64,000 nt of DNA from Palleniella muris (GTDB lineage: Bacteria; Bacteroidota; Bacteroidia; Bacteroidales; Bacteroidaceae). How positions within the stretch are numbered: the stretch's first letter is position 1; each line of letters opens with the position of its first letter. The translations under genes and the position numbers were made by a program. Positions 17,073 to 25,698 of the stretch are shown here, piece after piece. The DNA is taken from NCBI RefSeq assembly GCF_004792655.1, contig NZ_SRZC01000015.1:29885-93884 (forward strand), read 5' to 3'. The notes under the pieces are model-generated. The model was given only the letters and a program-made list of their open reading frames with translations. It searched no databases and had not been told where the DNA came from.

Positions 17073-17251
17073 ATTGTTGTCTGGTAAAAAAAACAATGAC
17101 AAGCAGCAAAGTTCTTGTATATCATCATATTATGATATTTTTCTTCAAAAGGGAGTGTTTTGGGAACCGCTAACGCGGTTCTCTGCACAGAAACATCCGT
17201 ACACTGCGTACAAAATCAGAGATGTATTTTGTGTTTTTATCGGACAACAAT
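17073..17251. mobile_element. MITE-like element, family A, copy 2
   Basis: This 179-base stretch begins ATTGTTGTCTGGTAAAAA and ends with the inverted repeat of that sequence (16 of 18 identical). The body matches both flanks of the element at 2824-3181, including GGGAACCGCTAACGCGGTT and the segment near 17195-17235. It has no coding capacity. It sits between the two halves of the 5'-nucleotidase system. Confidence 0.7.
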
Positions 17252-17282
17252 AAAATCAAAGTAAACAAAAAAGCGGAAAACT

Positions 17283-18125
17283 ATGATTGATTCTATAAAG
17301 ATTAAAGCCATTGTCGTCTGTGCCCTTGTCTGCACTCTGCTGCCTGCATACGCACAGAAGCGGCTCACCATACTTCACACCAATGACACGCACTCATGCG
17401 TCCTGCCGATGAACCCGAATCTTTCCGACAAGAGCATTGCCGGACGTGGCGGATACCTGCGGCGCATCACGCTGATTAACGAGGAACGCAAGAAAGACCC
17501 TGACCTTCTGTACATCGATTCCGGGGATTTCTCGCAAGGCTCTTCCTATTACACACTCTTCAAGGGTGACGTGGAGGTGCAGCTGATGAACGAGATGGGC
17601 TGCGACGCATCAACAATAGGCAACCATGAGTGGGACTACGGACTGGAAAACCTTGTCCGTAACGCACGCATGGCAAAGTTCCCGTTCATCTGTTCCAACT
17701 ACGATTTCAAGGGCACAGAGCTTGAGAATGTCATCAAACCGTATACAATCATCAAGCGCAACGGTCTGAAAATCGGCATCTTCGCCCTTTGCCCGCCACT
17801 TGAAGGGCTTGTGTTTGCCGGAAACTGCAAGGGCGTCACCTACAACGACCCTGTCGCTTGCGGGCTGGAAATGGGAACATTCCTTAAGAAAAAGAAGAAA
17901 TGCGATGTTGTCATCTGCATCTCCCACCTTGGCTGGGACGAGCGTGGCGACATCGGAATGATAAAGGGCTCACGCAACATAGACATCGTTCTTGGAGGGC
18001 ACAGTCACAGTTATTTCACCGAACTTCAGTATGCCAAGGATCTCGACGGTAAGGATGTCCCTGCCGACCAAAATGGAAAATCCGGCATCTATGTAGGCAA
18101 AATCGTACTCGAGCTTGGCAAATGA
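17283..18125 (+). CDS. Exported metallophosphatase, 5'-nucleotidase catalytic half
   Basis: This 280-residue protein has a signal peptide ending LLPAYAQ and a calcineurin-like phosphoesterase domain. The dinuclear-metal motifs are all present: LHTNDTHS (near residue 38), IDSGDFSQGS, GNHEWDYG and GGHSHS (near residue 239). It lacks the nucleotide-binding C-terminal domain of UshA, which is encoded by the preceding gene (16291-17049). Together they probably form a periplasmic 5'-nucleotidase. A perfect terminator follows at 18211. The start codon lies 31 bases after the family A element, so the element may supply or disturb its leader. Confidence 0.88.
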   Translation: MIDSIKIKAIVVCALVCTLLPAYAQKRLTILHTNDTHSCVLPMNPNLSDKSIAGRGGYLRRITLINEERKKDPDLLYIDSGDFSQGSSYYTLFKGDVEVQLMNEMGCDASTIGNHEWDYGLENLVRNARMAKFPFICSNYDFKGTELENVIKPYTIIKRNGLKIGIFALCPPLEGLVFAGNCKGVTYNDPVACGLEMGTFLKKKKKCDVVICISHLGWDERGDIGMIKGSRNIDIVLGGHSHSYFTELQYAKDLDGKDVPADQNGKSGIYVGKIVLELGK

Positions 18126-18210
18126 CATGACTTCCCTATAGTGTCTGTCGTTGTTTGCGGCAAACACGACTTGAGTATAGGTTGGTTTGCTATGTCCTGT
18201 TTTATGGAGT

Positions 18211-18250
18211 CAGGCGGTATCCGTGTGTTACGGATACCGCCTGATTTGTT
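18211..18250 (+). terminator. Terminator after metallophosphatase
   Basis: CAGGCGGTATCCG and CGGATACCGCCTG form a perfect 13-bp stem with a seven-base loop, followed by ATTTGTTT. Confidence 0.9.
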
Positions 18251-18285
18251 TATGGATATAATCGAAAATATTGGTGTCGCTAAAC

Positions 18286-18486
18286 ATAAGTTAGTCCACA
18301 AAATTAAACGACATTATTTTCAATCGTTATGTATGAATTTGTCTTTAGCCTTCTCTGCTTGTCATTTTTGGTGAAAGCTATAGGTCTCATCGGTCATGTA
18401 GCTCGCTACACTCCCTATTCAGCCTACGATTTTTCCTCAAAAATAATAGCGCAGATAATGCAAATTAATTTTGTGGACCAACTTAT
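18286..18486. mobile_element. MITE-like element, family B, copy 1
   Basis: This 201-base stretch is bounded by 22-base terminal inverted repeats (ATAAGTTAGTCCACAAAATT at the left, 21 of 22 matching at the right). There is no coding frame. A related short hairpin with the same ends lies at 57598-57645. Confidence 0.65.
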
Positions 18487-18559
18487 ATAACGCATTATCA
18501 TTTATCTATTTCTGTTATGACAAGCCCCTATCCTCGCATACGGCAACATGATTTAGCTG

Positions 18560-18650
18560 TAAAGTGTGGCTCTGCCACATCTTATGCGAAACATTTCCTA
18601 TGAAAATGTGATTTCACAACAACTTGTGGAGTTTTACCAGCAAAATAAAT
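18560..18650. repeat. Dispersed repeat D, copy 2
   Basis: GTAAAGTGTGGC...GCCACATCTT is followed by TGAAAATGTGATT, ACAACTTGT and GGAGTTTTACC. The second half matches 11946-12010 and the first half matches 57670-57695. Confidence 0.5.
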
Positions 18651-18767
18651 CTAAAAAAAGTGCATGAGTTTTCTAATTCCCTATTTATCATAATGTGAGA
18701 AACAAGCCTTCGTTACGTGAAAAATCATGCTCCATTCAGTCAAAGCCGGTCATTCAGACAGTAAAGC

Positions 18768-18838
18768 AATACCTTTCGCACTGCCAAAGGTATTGCTTTT
18801 CACTGCAAAACGTTATGGTTTGCAAGGTAAATGGTAAC
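18768..18838. repeat. 22-bp-period GGTAAC array 2 (degenerate)
   Basis: Cores AATACC (18768), GGTATT (18789), GTTATGG (18811) and GGTAACG (18833) are spaced 21, 22 and 22 bases and alternate in orientation. This resembles the arrays at 3380 and 41226. Confidence 0.5.
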
Positions 18839-19090
18839 GAATTGGCGTGTTTTATCATGCCCTGTGAGTGTTATGCCATTGCTAATGATTTGGTTTTCAG
18901 CAAAATAACTAAATGACTGAATTTTAGAAATTTCCGTAATTCCCTTGTGAAAAAATCTACAGACGATTCTCAGAGGGCAAAAATGGCGTGAGTTTTCTAA
19001 TTCTTTTCCTCTTTCGGAGGTTGGACATACATCACAAGTGTATATCCCAACAGAATTTCTACTGCCCCGTGAAAATACCAATAAAATGAA

Positions 19091-19130
19091 ATAGTCCACA
19101 GTCTGTTCCTACGAACAGACTGTGGACTAT
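19091..19130 (-). terminator. Terminator of PorT-type gene
   Basis: ATAGTCCACAGTCTGTTC and its exact complement form an 18-bp perfect stem with a four-base loop, 35 bases beyond the stop codon. On the minus strand TTCATTTTATT follows. Confidence 0.85.
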
Positions 19131-19164
19131 CATGCCATAAACTGCTATGTAGCAAAAAGCGTAA

Positions 19165-19908
19165 CTACTCAAAGTAAAGCGACAGGCAAATCATTTTCGT
19201 GCGTGCCTTGTCCACGGAGTAGGCGTAGGGCAGCATACTCTCGTCGCGCAGGGTGCCGGCATGCTTCGTGTCGAGGCTGTTTGTCAGGCTGTACATGAAC
19301 TTCAGCTCCGGGCGGAGCTTGAAGAACGGCAGATAAAAATCGCATCCCAAGCCCGCAGACAGGAATATGTCGTACTTCTTCAGGCGCAGATAGTCGTTCG
19401 CCTTTGTCGTCAGATTGAACATCGGGGTCAGGCCGGCAACAATGTAAGGGCGGTGGTTGTTGAAGCGTTTTGCACTGAAAATCATGTCCATTGTCGCCGC
19501 GATGTACACGGATTTCATGTTCTGCACCACCTCTCTCGGCTGTTCCTGCTCGTCAAGGTCTGCACGATTATGGAATGTCAGGTGCTTCGTGCCGAAATAA
19601 AGCATCGGTGCAAGGCGGAACGCAAAGTGCGCTCCGAGGCGCGCTTCGCCAAGCACACCAACCTGAAAGCCCGGGTCCCAACGGTCCTGATCAACGCTCA
19701 CGACAGATGTGTATTGCCCTCCGTCCTCCGTCTCTATGGTGACCGGACCGACATTGTTCAGCTCCATGTCCTGCAAGTGGGTGCCGAGAACCACGCCGAA
19801 ATGGAACGGGCGCAGATCCGTGTAAGGGCGGTTCTCCACCGATCTGTCCTGTGCGCAGGCATAAAGTGCCGGCGCCAAGGCGAGTATGATTGTCAAAATA
19901 TTCTTCAT
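19165..19908 (-). CDS. PorT-family outer-membrane beta-barrel protein
   Basis: This 247-residue protein has a signal peptide (MKNILTIILALAPALYACAQ) followed by alternating amphipathic strands typical of a small outer-membrane barrel. Examples are FHFGVVLGTHLQDMEL, AHFAFRLAPMLYFG, and the C-terminal strand ICLSLYFE ending in an aromatic-rich residue pair. The pattern and gene context (next to DUF1599, DoxX and tpiA genes) match the PorT-like family of Bacteroidales. PorT is needed for type IX secretion in Porphyromonas. Whether this organism uses type IX secretion cannot be shown from this window alone. It is divergent from DUF1599. Confidence 0.78.
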   Translation of the reverse strand: MKNILTIILALAPALYACAQDRSVENRPYTDLRPFHFGVVLGTHLQDMELNNVGPVTIETEDGGQYTSVVSVDQDRWDPGFQVGVLGEARLGAHFAFRLAPMLYFGTKHLTFHNRADLDEQEQPREVVQNMKSVYIAATMDMIFSAKRFNNHRPYIVAGLTPMFNLTTKANDYLRLKKYDIFLSAGLGCDFYLPFFKLRPELKFMYSLTNSLDTKHAGTLRDESMLPYAYSVDKARTKMICLSLYFE

Positions 19909-20012
19909 CCTATATATAACGTGTAGGCTTTTGTTTTATTGTGCCAAAACGGTGCTGCATGAATTTATCTGCATTTTCCTTTGTGGTGTATCATATAAAA
20001 TAAGGTGAAAAG

Positions 20013-20044
20013 TTTGGGAAATTGGGGAAAAATGAGTAACTTTG
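20013..20044 (+). promoter_or_regulatory. Promoter of the DUF1599-DoxX genes
   Basis: TTTG (20013-20016), a 20-base spacer and TAACTTTG (20037-20044). Transcription would start near 20051, which excludes an upstream in-frame start at 20042 and supports the ATG at 20066. Confidence 0.7.
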
Positions 20045-20065
20045 CCCCAAATTAAGCAAACCGTA

Positions 20066-20626
20066 ATGGCAAAAGACTTGCAGAAGACAGAAAGTCAGTT
20101 CCATGAAGCGTTGGAACTGTGCAGAGATATTTTCCGGAAGAAGCTCTATGATTATAAGCCGTCATGGAGGATGCTGCGCCCGTCGTCGCTGACCGACCAG
20201 CTCTTCATCAAGGCAAAGCGCATCCGTTCGTTGGAGATAAAGAGGGAATCCAAAGTCGGTGAGGGCATCTTCCCTGAGTTTATAGCGTTGATAAACTACG
20301 GTATTGTAGGGCTTATCCAGCTTGATAATGGTTTTGTGGACGAGATAGACATCACCAACGATCAGGCGATGGCACTCTATGACGAGTATGCCGAGGCATG
20401 CCTGTTGCTGATGATGAAGAAGAACCATGACTACGACGAGGCATGGAGAGGCATGCGTGTGAGCAGCTATACCGACTTCATACTCACGAAGATAGAGCGC
20501 ATCAAGGAAATCGAGAACCATAATGGCGAGACCATCGCTTCGGAAGGCATCGGCTCCAACTATATGGACATCATCAACTATGCAGTGTTTGGTGTCATAA
20601 AGTTCATGGAAGCGGCAAAAATGTAG
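20066..20626 (+). CDS. DUF1599 protein, two tandem domains
   Basis: This 186-residue protein consists of two copies of the DUF1599 domain (also called nucleotide modification associated domain 1). The halves align at YDYKPSWRMLRPSSLTDQLF (residues ~31-50) and HDYDEAWRGMRVSSYTDFIL (~122-141). Each is followed by KAKRI or KIERI, a GEGI/SEGI turn and an INYGIVG/INYAVFG helix. The molecular function is unknown, and the family name reflects its association with nucleotide-modification genes in phages. In Bacteroidales it is a stable neighbour of the DoxX and tpiA genes. The promoter at 20013 fixes the start. Confidence 0.88.
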   Translation: MAKDLQKTESQFHEALELCRDIFRKKLYDYKPSWRMLRPSSLTDQLFIKAKRIRSLEIKRESKVGEGIFPEFIALINYGIVGLIQLDNGFVDEIDITNDQAMALYDEYAEACLLLMMKKNHDYDEAWRGMRVSSYTDFILTKIERIKEIENHNGETIASEGIGSNYMDIINYAVFGVIKFMEAAKM

Positions 20627-20632
20627 AAGCCT

Positions 20633-21778
20633 GTGGATAAACGTAAGATTGCGAATGCTGTCATAGTAAACCTCTCCAGGGTCTTGGTCGGCGTGGTTTT
20701 TGTGTTCTCGGGCTTTTCCAAGGCAGTCGATCCGTTGGGGACAGTCTACAAGTTTCAGGACTATCTTGCAGCCCTCGGGCTTGGAAACACTATTCCGGAC
20801 GCCCTGCTTCTGCTCTGTGCTGTGGCATTGTCAACGGTGGAGCTTGCCATGGGCGTGTTCACTCTTCTGGCAATATGGCGTCGCAAGACCTCGAAGGCTG
20901 TGCTTGCCTTGATGGCTGTAATGCTGTTGCTGAGCGTTTGGATTTATGCTGCCGATCCGGTGCAGGACTGCGGATGCTTCGGTGATGCGCTTGTTCTGGC
21001 AAACAGGGACACACTCATCAAGAACATCATCCTGACAGCTTGTGCCATAGTGCTTGCCCGCTACCCGCTGTCAATGCCACGCATGCTTGGCAAAAACATA
21101 CAATGGATGACGGTGCACATCACTGTTGCCGGCTCAATCGTGCTTAGCGGATGGTGTCTTTACGACTTGCCGGTGGTGGATTTCCGCCCTTATCATGTCG
21201 GAGCCGACATACGTCAGGGGATGATTGTGCCGGAAGACGCCGAGCAACCGGAGTTTGAGACAGTCTTCATCATGGAGAAGGACGGCAGGCGAGAGGAGTT
21301 CTCGCTGGAGAACTACCCCGATTCCACATGGACATTCATTGACAGCAGGACAACCGTTGTCAAGCAAGGATATGTCCCTCCGATACATGATTTCTCGATA
21401 ACTACATCCGACGGTGCGGACATAACCGACGATGTACTTTCCTACAAAGGATATACATTCCTGCTCATAGCACCTTTTCTGGAGAAGGCCGACGACTCCA
21501 ATTTTGGTGAGATAGACCAGATTTATGAGTTTGCGGACGACAACGCCCACAGGTTCTATTGCCTGACATCCAGTGGCGAAAAGGCTGTTGGGCATTGGAG
21601 GGACATCACCGGCGCGGAATATCCTTTCTGTTTCACCGACGGAACGACGCTGAAGACCATAGTCCGAAGCAATCCGGGGCTGCTGCTCCTTAAGGACGGC
21701 AGGATTATAGGCAAGTGGAGCCATAACCTCCTCCCGTCGTTGGAGAGGCTTTCGGGGATGATAAAGACGGAAAAATAA
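20633..21778 (+). CDS. DoxX-family membrane protein with thioredoxin-like tail
   Basis: The product has 381 residues with a GTG start six bases after the previous stop. Residues ~10-160 hold four membrane helices of the DoxX/MauE kind. They include the signature VFVFSGFSKAVDPLGTVYKF and a CGCFGD motif after the third helix. The remaining ~210 residues are periplasmic, and the region FLLIAPFLEKADDSNFGEI resembles a degraded thioredoxin-like domain without a CxxC pair. MauE-type proteins help form disulphides or pass reductant across the membrane. The role here is not known. It belongs to the conserved DUF1599-DoxX-tpiA block. Confidence 0.82.
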   Translation: MDKRKIANAVIVNLSRVLVGVVFVFSGFSKAVDPLGTVYKFQDYLAALGLGNTIPDALLLLCAVALSTVELAMGVFTLLAIWRRKTSKAVLALMAVMLLLSVWIYAADPVQDCGCFGDALVLANRDTLIKNIILTACAIVLARYPLSMPRMLGKNIQWMTVHITVAGSIVLSGWCLYDLPVVDFRPYHVGADIRQGMIVPEDAEQPEFETVFIMEKDGRREEFSLENYPDSTWTFIDSRTTVVKQGYVPPIHDFSITTSDGADITDDVLSYKGYTFLLIAPFLEKADDSNFGEIDQIYEFADDNAHRFYCLTSSGEKAVGHWRDITGAEYPFCFTDGTTLKTIVRSNPGLLLLKDGRIIGKWSHNLLPSLERLSGMIKTEK

Positions 21779-21807
21779 CAGTTTAACACTTAAAAAATAA
21801 AAACAAA

Positions 21808-22560
21808 ATGGCAAAGAAAATTGTTGCGGGCAACTGGAAGATGAACAAGAATCTTCAGGAAGGTGTTGCCCTTGCTAAGGAACTCACAGAAGTTGTCAAG
21901 AATCCAAACTGCGGTGTCATCATCTGCACACCGTTCATCCACCTTGCAAGTGTGGCAGAGGTTGTCAAGGGTTCTGCAATAGAGCTTGGCGCAGAGAACT
22001 GTGCTGACAAGGCTTCCGGCGCATATACAGGTGAGGTTTCTGCAGAGATGGTCAAGTCTACAGGTGCAGAGTACGTCATCCTCGGTCACTCAGAGCGTCG
22101 CGAGTACTACAATGAGACTCCGGAAATCCTCAAGGAGAAGGTGGAGCTTGCACTGGCTAACGGTCTGAAGGTAATCTTCTGCATCGGCGAGTCTCTCGAG
22201 GAGCGCGAGGCAAACAAGCAGAACGAGGTAGTAAAGGCAGAGCTTGCAGGTTCTGTGTTCCACCTTACAGCAGAGCAGTGGAAGAACATCGTAATCGCTT
22301 ACGAGCCAATCTGGGCTATCGGAACAGGCAAGACAGCCACTGCAGAGCAGGCTGAGGAGATTCACGCATACATCCGTTCTTGCGTTGCAGAGGTTTACGG
22401 CGCAGAGGTAGCGGCAGAGACATCTATCCTTTACGGTGGCTCTTGCAAGGCTTCCAACGCTCCTGAACTCTTCGCAAAGCCTGACATCGACGGCGGACTT
22501 ATCGGTGGCGCGTCACTGAAGGCTGCTGACTTCAAGGGCATCATCGACGCTTGGGGATAA
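21808..22560 (+). CDS. tpiA: Triosephosphate isomerase
   Basis: This 250-residue TIM-barrel enzyme interconverts dihydroxyacetone phosphate and glyceraldehyde 3-phosphate. The catalytic Lys is in AGNWKMNKN at the N-terminus, the electrophilic His in [11 protein letters not shown], and the catalytic Glu in [14 protein letters not shown]. The phosphate-binding GGS ([12 protein letters not shown]) and the GGAS loop near the end are intact. Strong codon bias matches fba. It lies 29 bases after the DoxX gene. An SPOR-domain gene and folE follow. Confidence 0.98.
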   Translation: MAKKIVAGNWKMNKNLQEGVALAKELTEVVKNPNCGVIICTPFIHLASVAEVVKGSAIELGAENCADKASGAYTGEVSAEMVKSTGAEYVILGHSERREYYNETPEILKEKVELALANGLKVIFCIGESLEEREANKQNEVVKAELAGSVFHLTAEQWKNIVIAYEPIWAIGTGKTATAEQAEEIHAYIRSCVAEVYGAEVAAETSILYGGSCKASNAPELFAKPDIDGGLIGGASLKAADFKGIIDAWG

Positions 22561-22621
22561 TGGCGTAAAGCCTGTGGTGGAATGGAGGAGAGCATATTTT
22601 ATATATGATTTGTTGAATATG

Positions 22622-23185
22622 ATGAAACATCTCTTTATTACAATATGTCTGGCATTGGTGGCTTTCGCTGCCAATGCACAGACTATTACAGATGAACTCC
22701 GACGCTCCAAGGACGGAGAGGGTACGGTAGTCATAAACCAAAGTCAGGAGATTGAACGTCTCGTGAATGCTGCAGATGTGCGCCGGCAGGCGGAAAAAGC
22801 ACCGTCGGCAACAACATCAGAGCCGTCGACAGCAACCGCTCCGTCAACGGAGAGAGGCACTTCCACCACGGAAGGTGTAGCCACCACGGCGGAAACAGGA
22901 AAGAAGATAATGCGCCATAGTTACAAGACTACAGGCTACCGCATACAGATTTACAGCGGAGGGAACAAGCGTGCCGACCGCATCAAGTGTGAGCAGATTG
23001 CGCAAAGGGTGAAGGGCAGTTTCCCCAATCTCCCTGTTTATGTGCATTTCTATTCACCAAGCTGGAAGTGCCGCGTGGGAAATTTCACCAACCAGGAAGA
23101 GGCATCGGCTGTGCTTAAGCAGATACGTGCCATGGGATATTCACAGGCGTGTCTTGTCAAAGGAAAAATTAATGTTCAGTATTGA
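22622..23185 (+). CDS. SPOR-domain exported protein
   Basis: This 187-residue protein has signal peptide [20 protein letters not shown], which fixes the ATG at 22622. An upstream GTG in frame would put charged residues before the signal. The middle (residues ~60-95) is a Ser/Thr/Ala/Glu-rich linker. Residues ~110-187 are an SPOR domain ([20 protein letters not shown], then [20 protein letters not shown]). SPOR domains bind denuded glycan strands of peptidoglycan at division sites. The stop codon overlaps the folE start (TGATG), so the two are translationally coupled. Confidence 0.9.
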   Translation: MKHLFITICLALVAFAANAQTITDELRRSKDGEGTVVINQSQEIERLVNAADVRRQAEKAPSATTSEPSTATAPSTERGTSTTEGVATTAETGKKIMRHSYKTTGYRIQIYSGGNKRADRIKCEQIAQRVKGSFPNLPVYVHFYSPSWKCRVGNFTNQEEASAVLKQIRAMGYSQACLVKGKINVQY

Positions 23186-23763
23186 TGACAGAGGAAGAAA
23201 CATATTTGCGTCCGGGACTTGATGAACTTGCAGCACATTACAAGGAAATCCTCGGACTGCTTGGGGAAGACCCTGAGCGCGAGGGGCTTGAGAGAACCCC
23301 ATTGCGTGTGGCAAAGGCGATGCAGTTCCTTACGAAAGGCTATGGACAGGATCCGAAAGCGATACTTGAAAAGGCACTGTTCCATGAGGAGTACAGCCAC
23401 ATGGTTATCGTCAAGGACATCAATTTCTACTCGATGTGCGAGCACCACATGCTGCCGTTCTATGGAAAAGTGCATGTGGCATACATCCCTAACGGCACAA
23501 TCACAGGCCTTTCCAAGATAGCACGCGTTGTGGAAGTCTTCGCACGACGCCTGCAGGTGCAGGAACGCATGACACATCAGATTATGGAAATCATACAGGA
23601 GACTCTGCATCCCATGGGAGTGATGGTTGTCATAGAGGCGGAACACATGTGCATGCAGATGCGTGGCGTGGAGAAACAGAATTCCGTAACCACAACATCC
23701 GCATTCTCGGGTGTGTTCAAGGCACAGGAGACTCGTCAGGAATTCATGAACCTGATAAAGTGA
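23185..23763 (+). CDS. folE: GTP cyclohydrolase I
   Basis: This 192-residue enzyme makes dihydroneopterin triphosphate from GTP, the first step of tetrahydrofolate synthesis. Zinc-binding and catalytic residues are seen in [26 protein letters not shown] sequence (residues ~85-105), [19 protein letters not shown] and the late [12 protein letters not shown] with its conserved Cys. The ATG at 23185 overlaps the previous stop by one base. The length is at the short end of the family, as usual for Bacteroidales. Confidence 0.96.
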   Translation: MTEEETYLRPGLDELAAHYKEILGLLGEDPEREGLERTPLRVAKAMQFLTKGYGQDPKAILEKALFHEEYSHMVIVKDINFYSMCEHHMLPFYGKVHVAYIPNGTITGLSKIARVVEVFARRLQVQERMTHQIMEIIQETLHPMGVMVVIEAEHMCMQMRGVEKQNSVTTTSAFSGVFKAQETRQEFMNLIK

Positions 23764-23875
23764 GCTGGCTTTCCATGGATAGCCTTTTAGCGGTTATATG
23801 CCATCGTATGGGCGGTGGAGACCGGATATTTACAGGAAGAAAACAAAAATAAATCAACCATAAATCAAACTAACA

Positions 23876-24703
23876 ATGACAGCAAAAGAACTTACTCTGC
23901 AGTCAGAAACCAACCGCAAACGCTTGGTGGAGATTGTCTACAATGGAGGTGCCGGCCATATCGGTGGCGACTTGTCATGCCTTAATGTGATGACAGCACT
24001 CTATTTCGATGTGATGAATGTGAACCCTGAAGATCCTAAAATGCCGGAACGCGACCGTTTCGTGCTTTCAAAGGGACATTGTGTTGAGGCTCTTTACAGT
24101 GTGCTGGAAGCAAAAGGCTTTATCACAAAGGAGCTTACGGACACTCTCGGACAGTTCAATTCCGTGCTTTCCGGTCACCCTACAATCGAGGTTCCGGGCA
24201 TAGAGGTAAACTCCGGTGCACTCGGTCACGGTCTCCCTATCGGTGTTGGAATGGCTATTGCTGCAAAGATGGACAAGCAGCCATGGCGCACTTATGTCAT
24301 GATGGGCGACGGCGAGCAGGGTGAAGGCTCTATATATGAGGCTGCCATGGCAGGCTCTAACTACAAGCTGGATAATCTTGTGGCAATCATTGACCGCAAT
24401 CATCTTCAGATTTCCGGTAATACGGAGGATGTCATGAAGATTGATTCCGTAAAGGAACGCTGGACAGCTTTCGGCTGGGATGTCATTGAAATCAACGGCG
24501 ACTCTTGCGAAGAGATTCTCAATGCGTTCCACTCTATCGACTACACTAATGGCAAGCCGCACCTCATCATCTCCCATACGACAAAGGGATATGGCATCTC
24601 TTATATGGAGAACATTGCGAAATGGCACCACGGCATGCCTAACCGGGAGCAGTACGAGCAGGCTGTAAATGAGATAAGCGCACGCATCGAAAGCCTGAAA
24701 TAA
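23876..24703 (+). CDS. Transketolase, N-terminal subunit
   Basis: This 275-residue thiamine-diphosphate-binding half of a split transketolase carries GGAGHIGGDLSCLNVMTALY, SKGHCVEALY, and the ThDP motif MGDGEQGEGSIYEAAMAG ending in NLVAIIDRNHLQISG. The pyrimidine-binding half is the next gene. The genes that follow encode an FGGY kinase and a fucose-isomerase-like enzyme. The same order is known in Bacteroidales for D-apiose use, where the split enzyme (AptA/AptB) converts apulose 4-phosphate and glyceraldehyde 3-phosphate to xylulose 5-phosphate and dihydroxyacetone phosphate. Assignment to that reaction rests on context. A general pentose-phosphate role is the alternative. Confidence 0.88.
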   Translation: MTAKELTLQSETNRKRLVEIVYNGGAGHIGGDLSCLNVMTALYFDVMNVNPEDPKMPERDRFVLSKGHCVEALYSVLEAKGFITKELTDTLGQFNSVLSGHPTIEVPGIEVNSGALGHGLPIGVGMAIAAKMDKQPWRTYVMMGDGEQGEGSIYEAAMAGSNYKLDNLVAIIDRNHLQISGNTEDVMKIDSVKERWTAFGWDVIEINGDSCEEILNAFHSIDYTNGKPHLIISHTTKGYGISYMENIAKWHHGMPNREQYEQAVNEISARIESLK

Positions 24704-24774
24704 GTAGTCTTCATGGCAGGAGATTATCATTTCCCTGCCCAATCCATCAACATTTAACCTAAAAATCGAAAGAA

Positions 24775-25698
24775 ATGATTGCTTGTAGAAAAAGTTTTAC
24801 CGATGAGCTTCTGCGTCTCGGTAAGCAAGACAAAGATATTATTGCCGTGACAAGTGACGCGCGCGGCTCAGTGACATTGGGCGATTTCGCCAACGAACTC
24901 CCTGAACAGTTTGTGGAGTGTGGCATCGCCGAGCAGGATGCTGTCGGCATTTCCGCCGGTCTGGCTCATTCGGGAAAGAAGGTTTTCTGCTGCGGACCGG
25001 CATGCTTCTATGTCGCACGCTCCTTGGAGCAGGTGAAGGTTGACCTTGCATACTCACAGAATCCTGTGACAATCCTTGGCGTATCGGGCGGTATTGCCTA
25101 TGGCGCACTCGGTGCAACCCACCATTCTCTCCACGACATCGCTGCTCTCCGCACATTCCCTGGAATGTCTGTGTTCCTCCCTGCTGACGGTCAGCAGACA
25201 AAGGTTCTTGTCGGCAAACTTGTTGATTATAATCAGGCGGCTTATGTGCGTGTGGGACGTGCTGCCGTTCCTGAGGTTTATCCGGAGACAAAGACTGACT
25301 TCGAGATTGGCAAGGCTGAGCAGATTCATGACGGCGACGATGTCGCTATCATCGCTGTCGGTGAGCCGGTTTGGCACGCTCTTGAGGCAGCTAAGCGTCT
25401 TGAGGCTGACGGAATCCACGCCCGTGTGATAGACATGTCACTGGCAATCAAGCCATGCGACCGTGAGGCTGTCATCAAGGCGGCACGTGAGACAGGACGC
25501 ATCATCACCGTAGAGGAACACTCTCGTTATGGAGGTCTTGGCGGTATGGTGGCAGAGATAGTCTGCGAGGAAGTTCCGGGAACAGAGCTGACAATCCTCG
25601 GTATTCCTGATGAGAACGCCGTACACGGCACTGACAAAGAGATTCGCCACTATTACGGACTCGATGCTGACGGCATCTATGAAGCGGTGAAAGAATGA
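24775..25698 (+). CDS. Transketolase, C-terminal subunit
   Basis: This 307-residue pyrimidine-binding plus C-terminal part of a split transketolase includes RGSVTLGDFANELPEQFVEC, the catalytic Glu segment CGIAEQDAVGISAGLA, and GGIAYGALGATHHSLHDIAA. The TK_C domain begins about residue 185 (DVAIIAVGEPVWHALEAA). It is the partner of 23876-24703. Its 3' end overlaps the kinase start by four bases, so translation is probably coupled. Together with the kinase and isomerase genes it forms a four-gene sugar cassette. Confidence 0.88.
   Translation: MIACRKSFTDELLRLGKQDKDIIAVTSDARGSVTLGDFANELPEQFVECGIAEQDAVGISAGLAHSGKKVFCCGPACFYVARSLEQVKVDLAYSQNPVTILGVSGGIAYGALGATHHSLHDIAALRTFPGMSVFLPADGQQTKVLVGKLVDYNQAAYVRVGRAAVPEVYPETKTDFEIGKAEQIHDGDDVAIIAVGEPVWHALEAAKRLEADGIHARVIDMSLAIKPCDREAVIKAARETGRIITVEEHSRYGGLGGMVAEIVCEEVPGTELTILGIPDENAVHGTDKEIRHYYGLDADGIYEAVKE

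Larger units (their letters stand above)
18251..19090. other. Gene-free stretch rich in repeats
   Basis: No protein gene is credible. It holds the family B element (18286-18486), repeat D (about 18560-18650) and a degenerate GGTAAC array (18768-18838). The remaining 250 bases before the PorT terminator show nothing recognisable. Confidence 0.55.

Noticed and set aside
19261..19926. 221-residue plus-strand frame opposite the PorT-type gene
   Set aside because: It is antisense to a signal-peptide-bearing barrel gene with its own terminator, and its product has no recognisable features.
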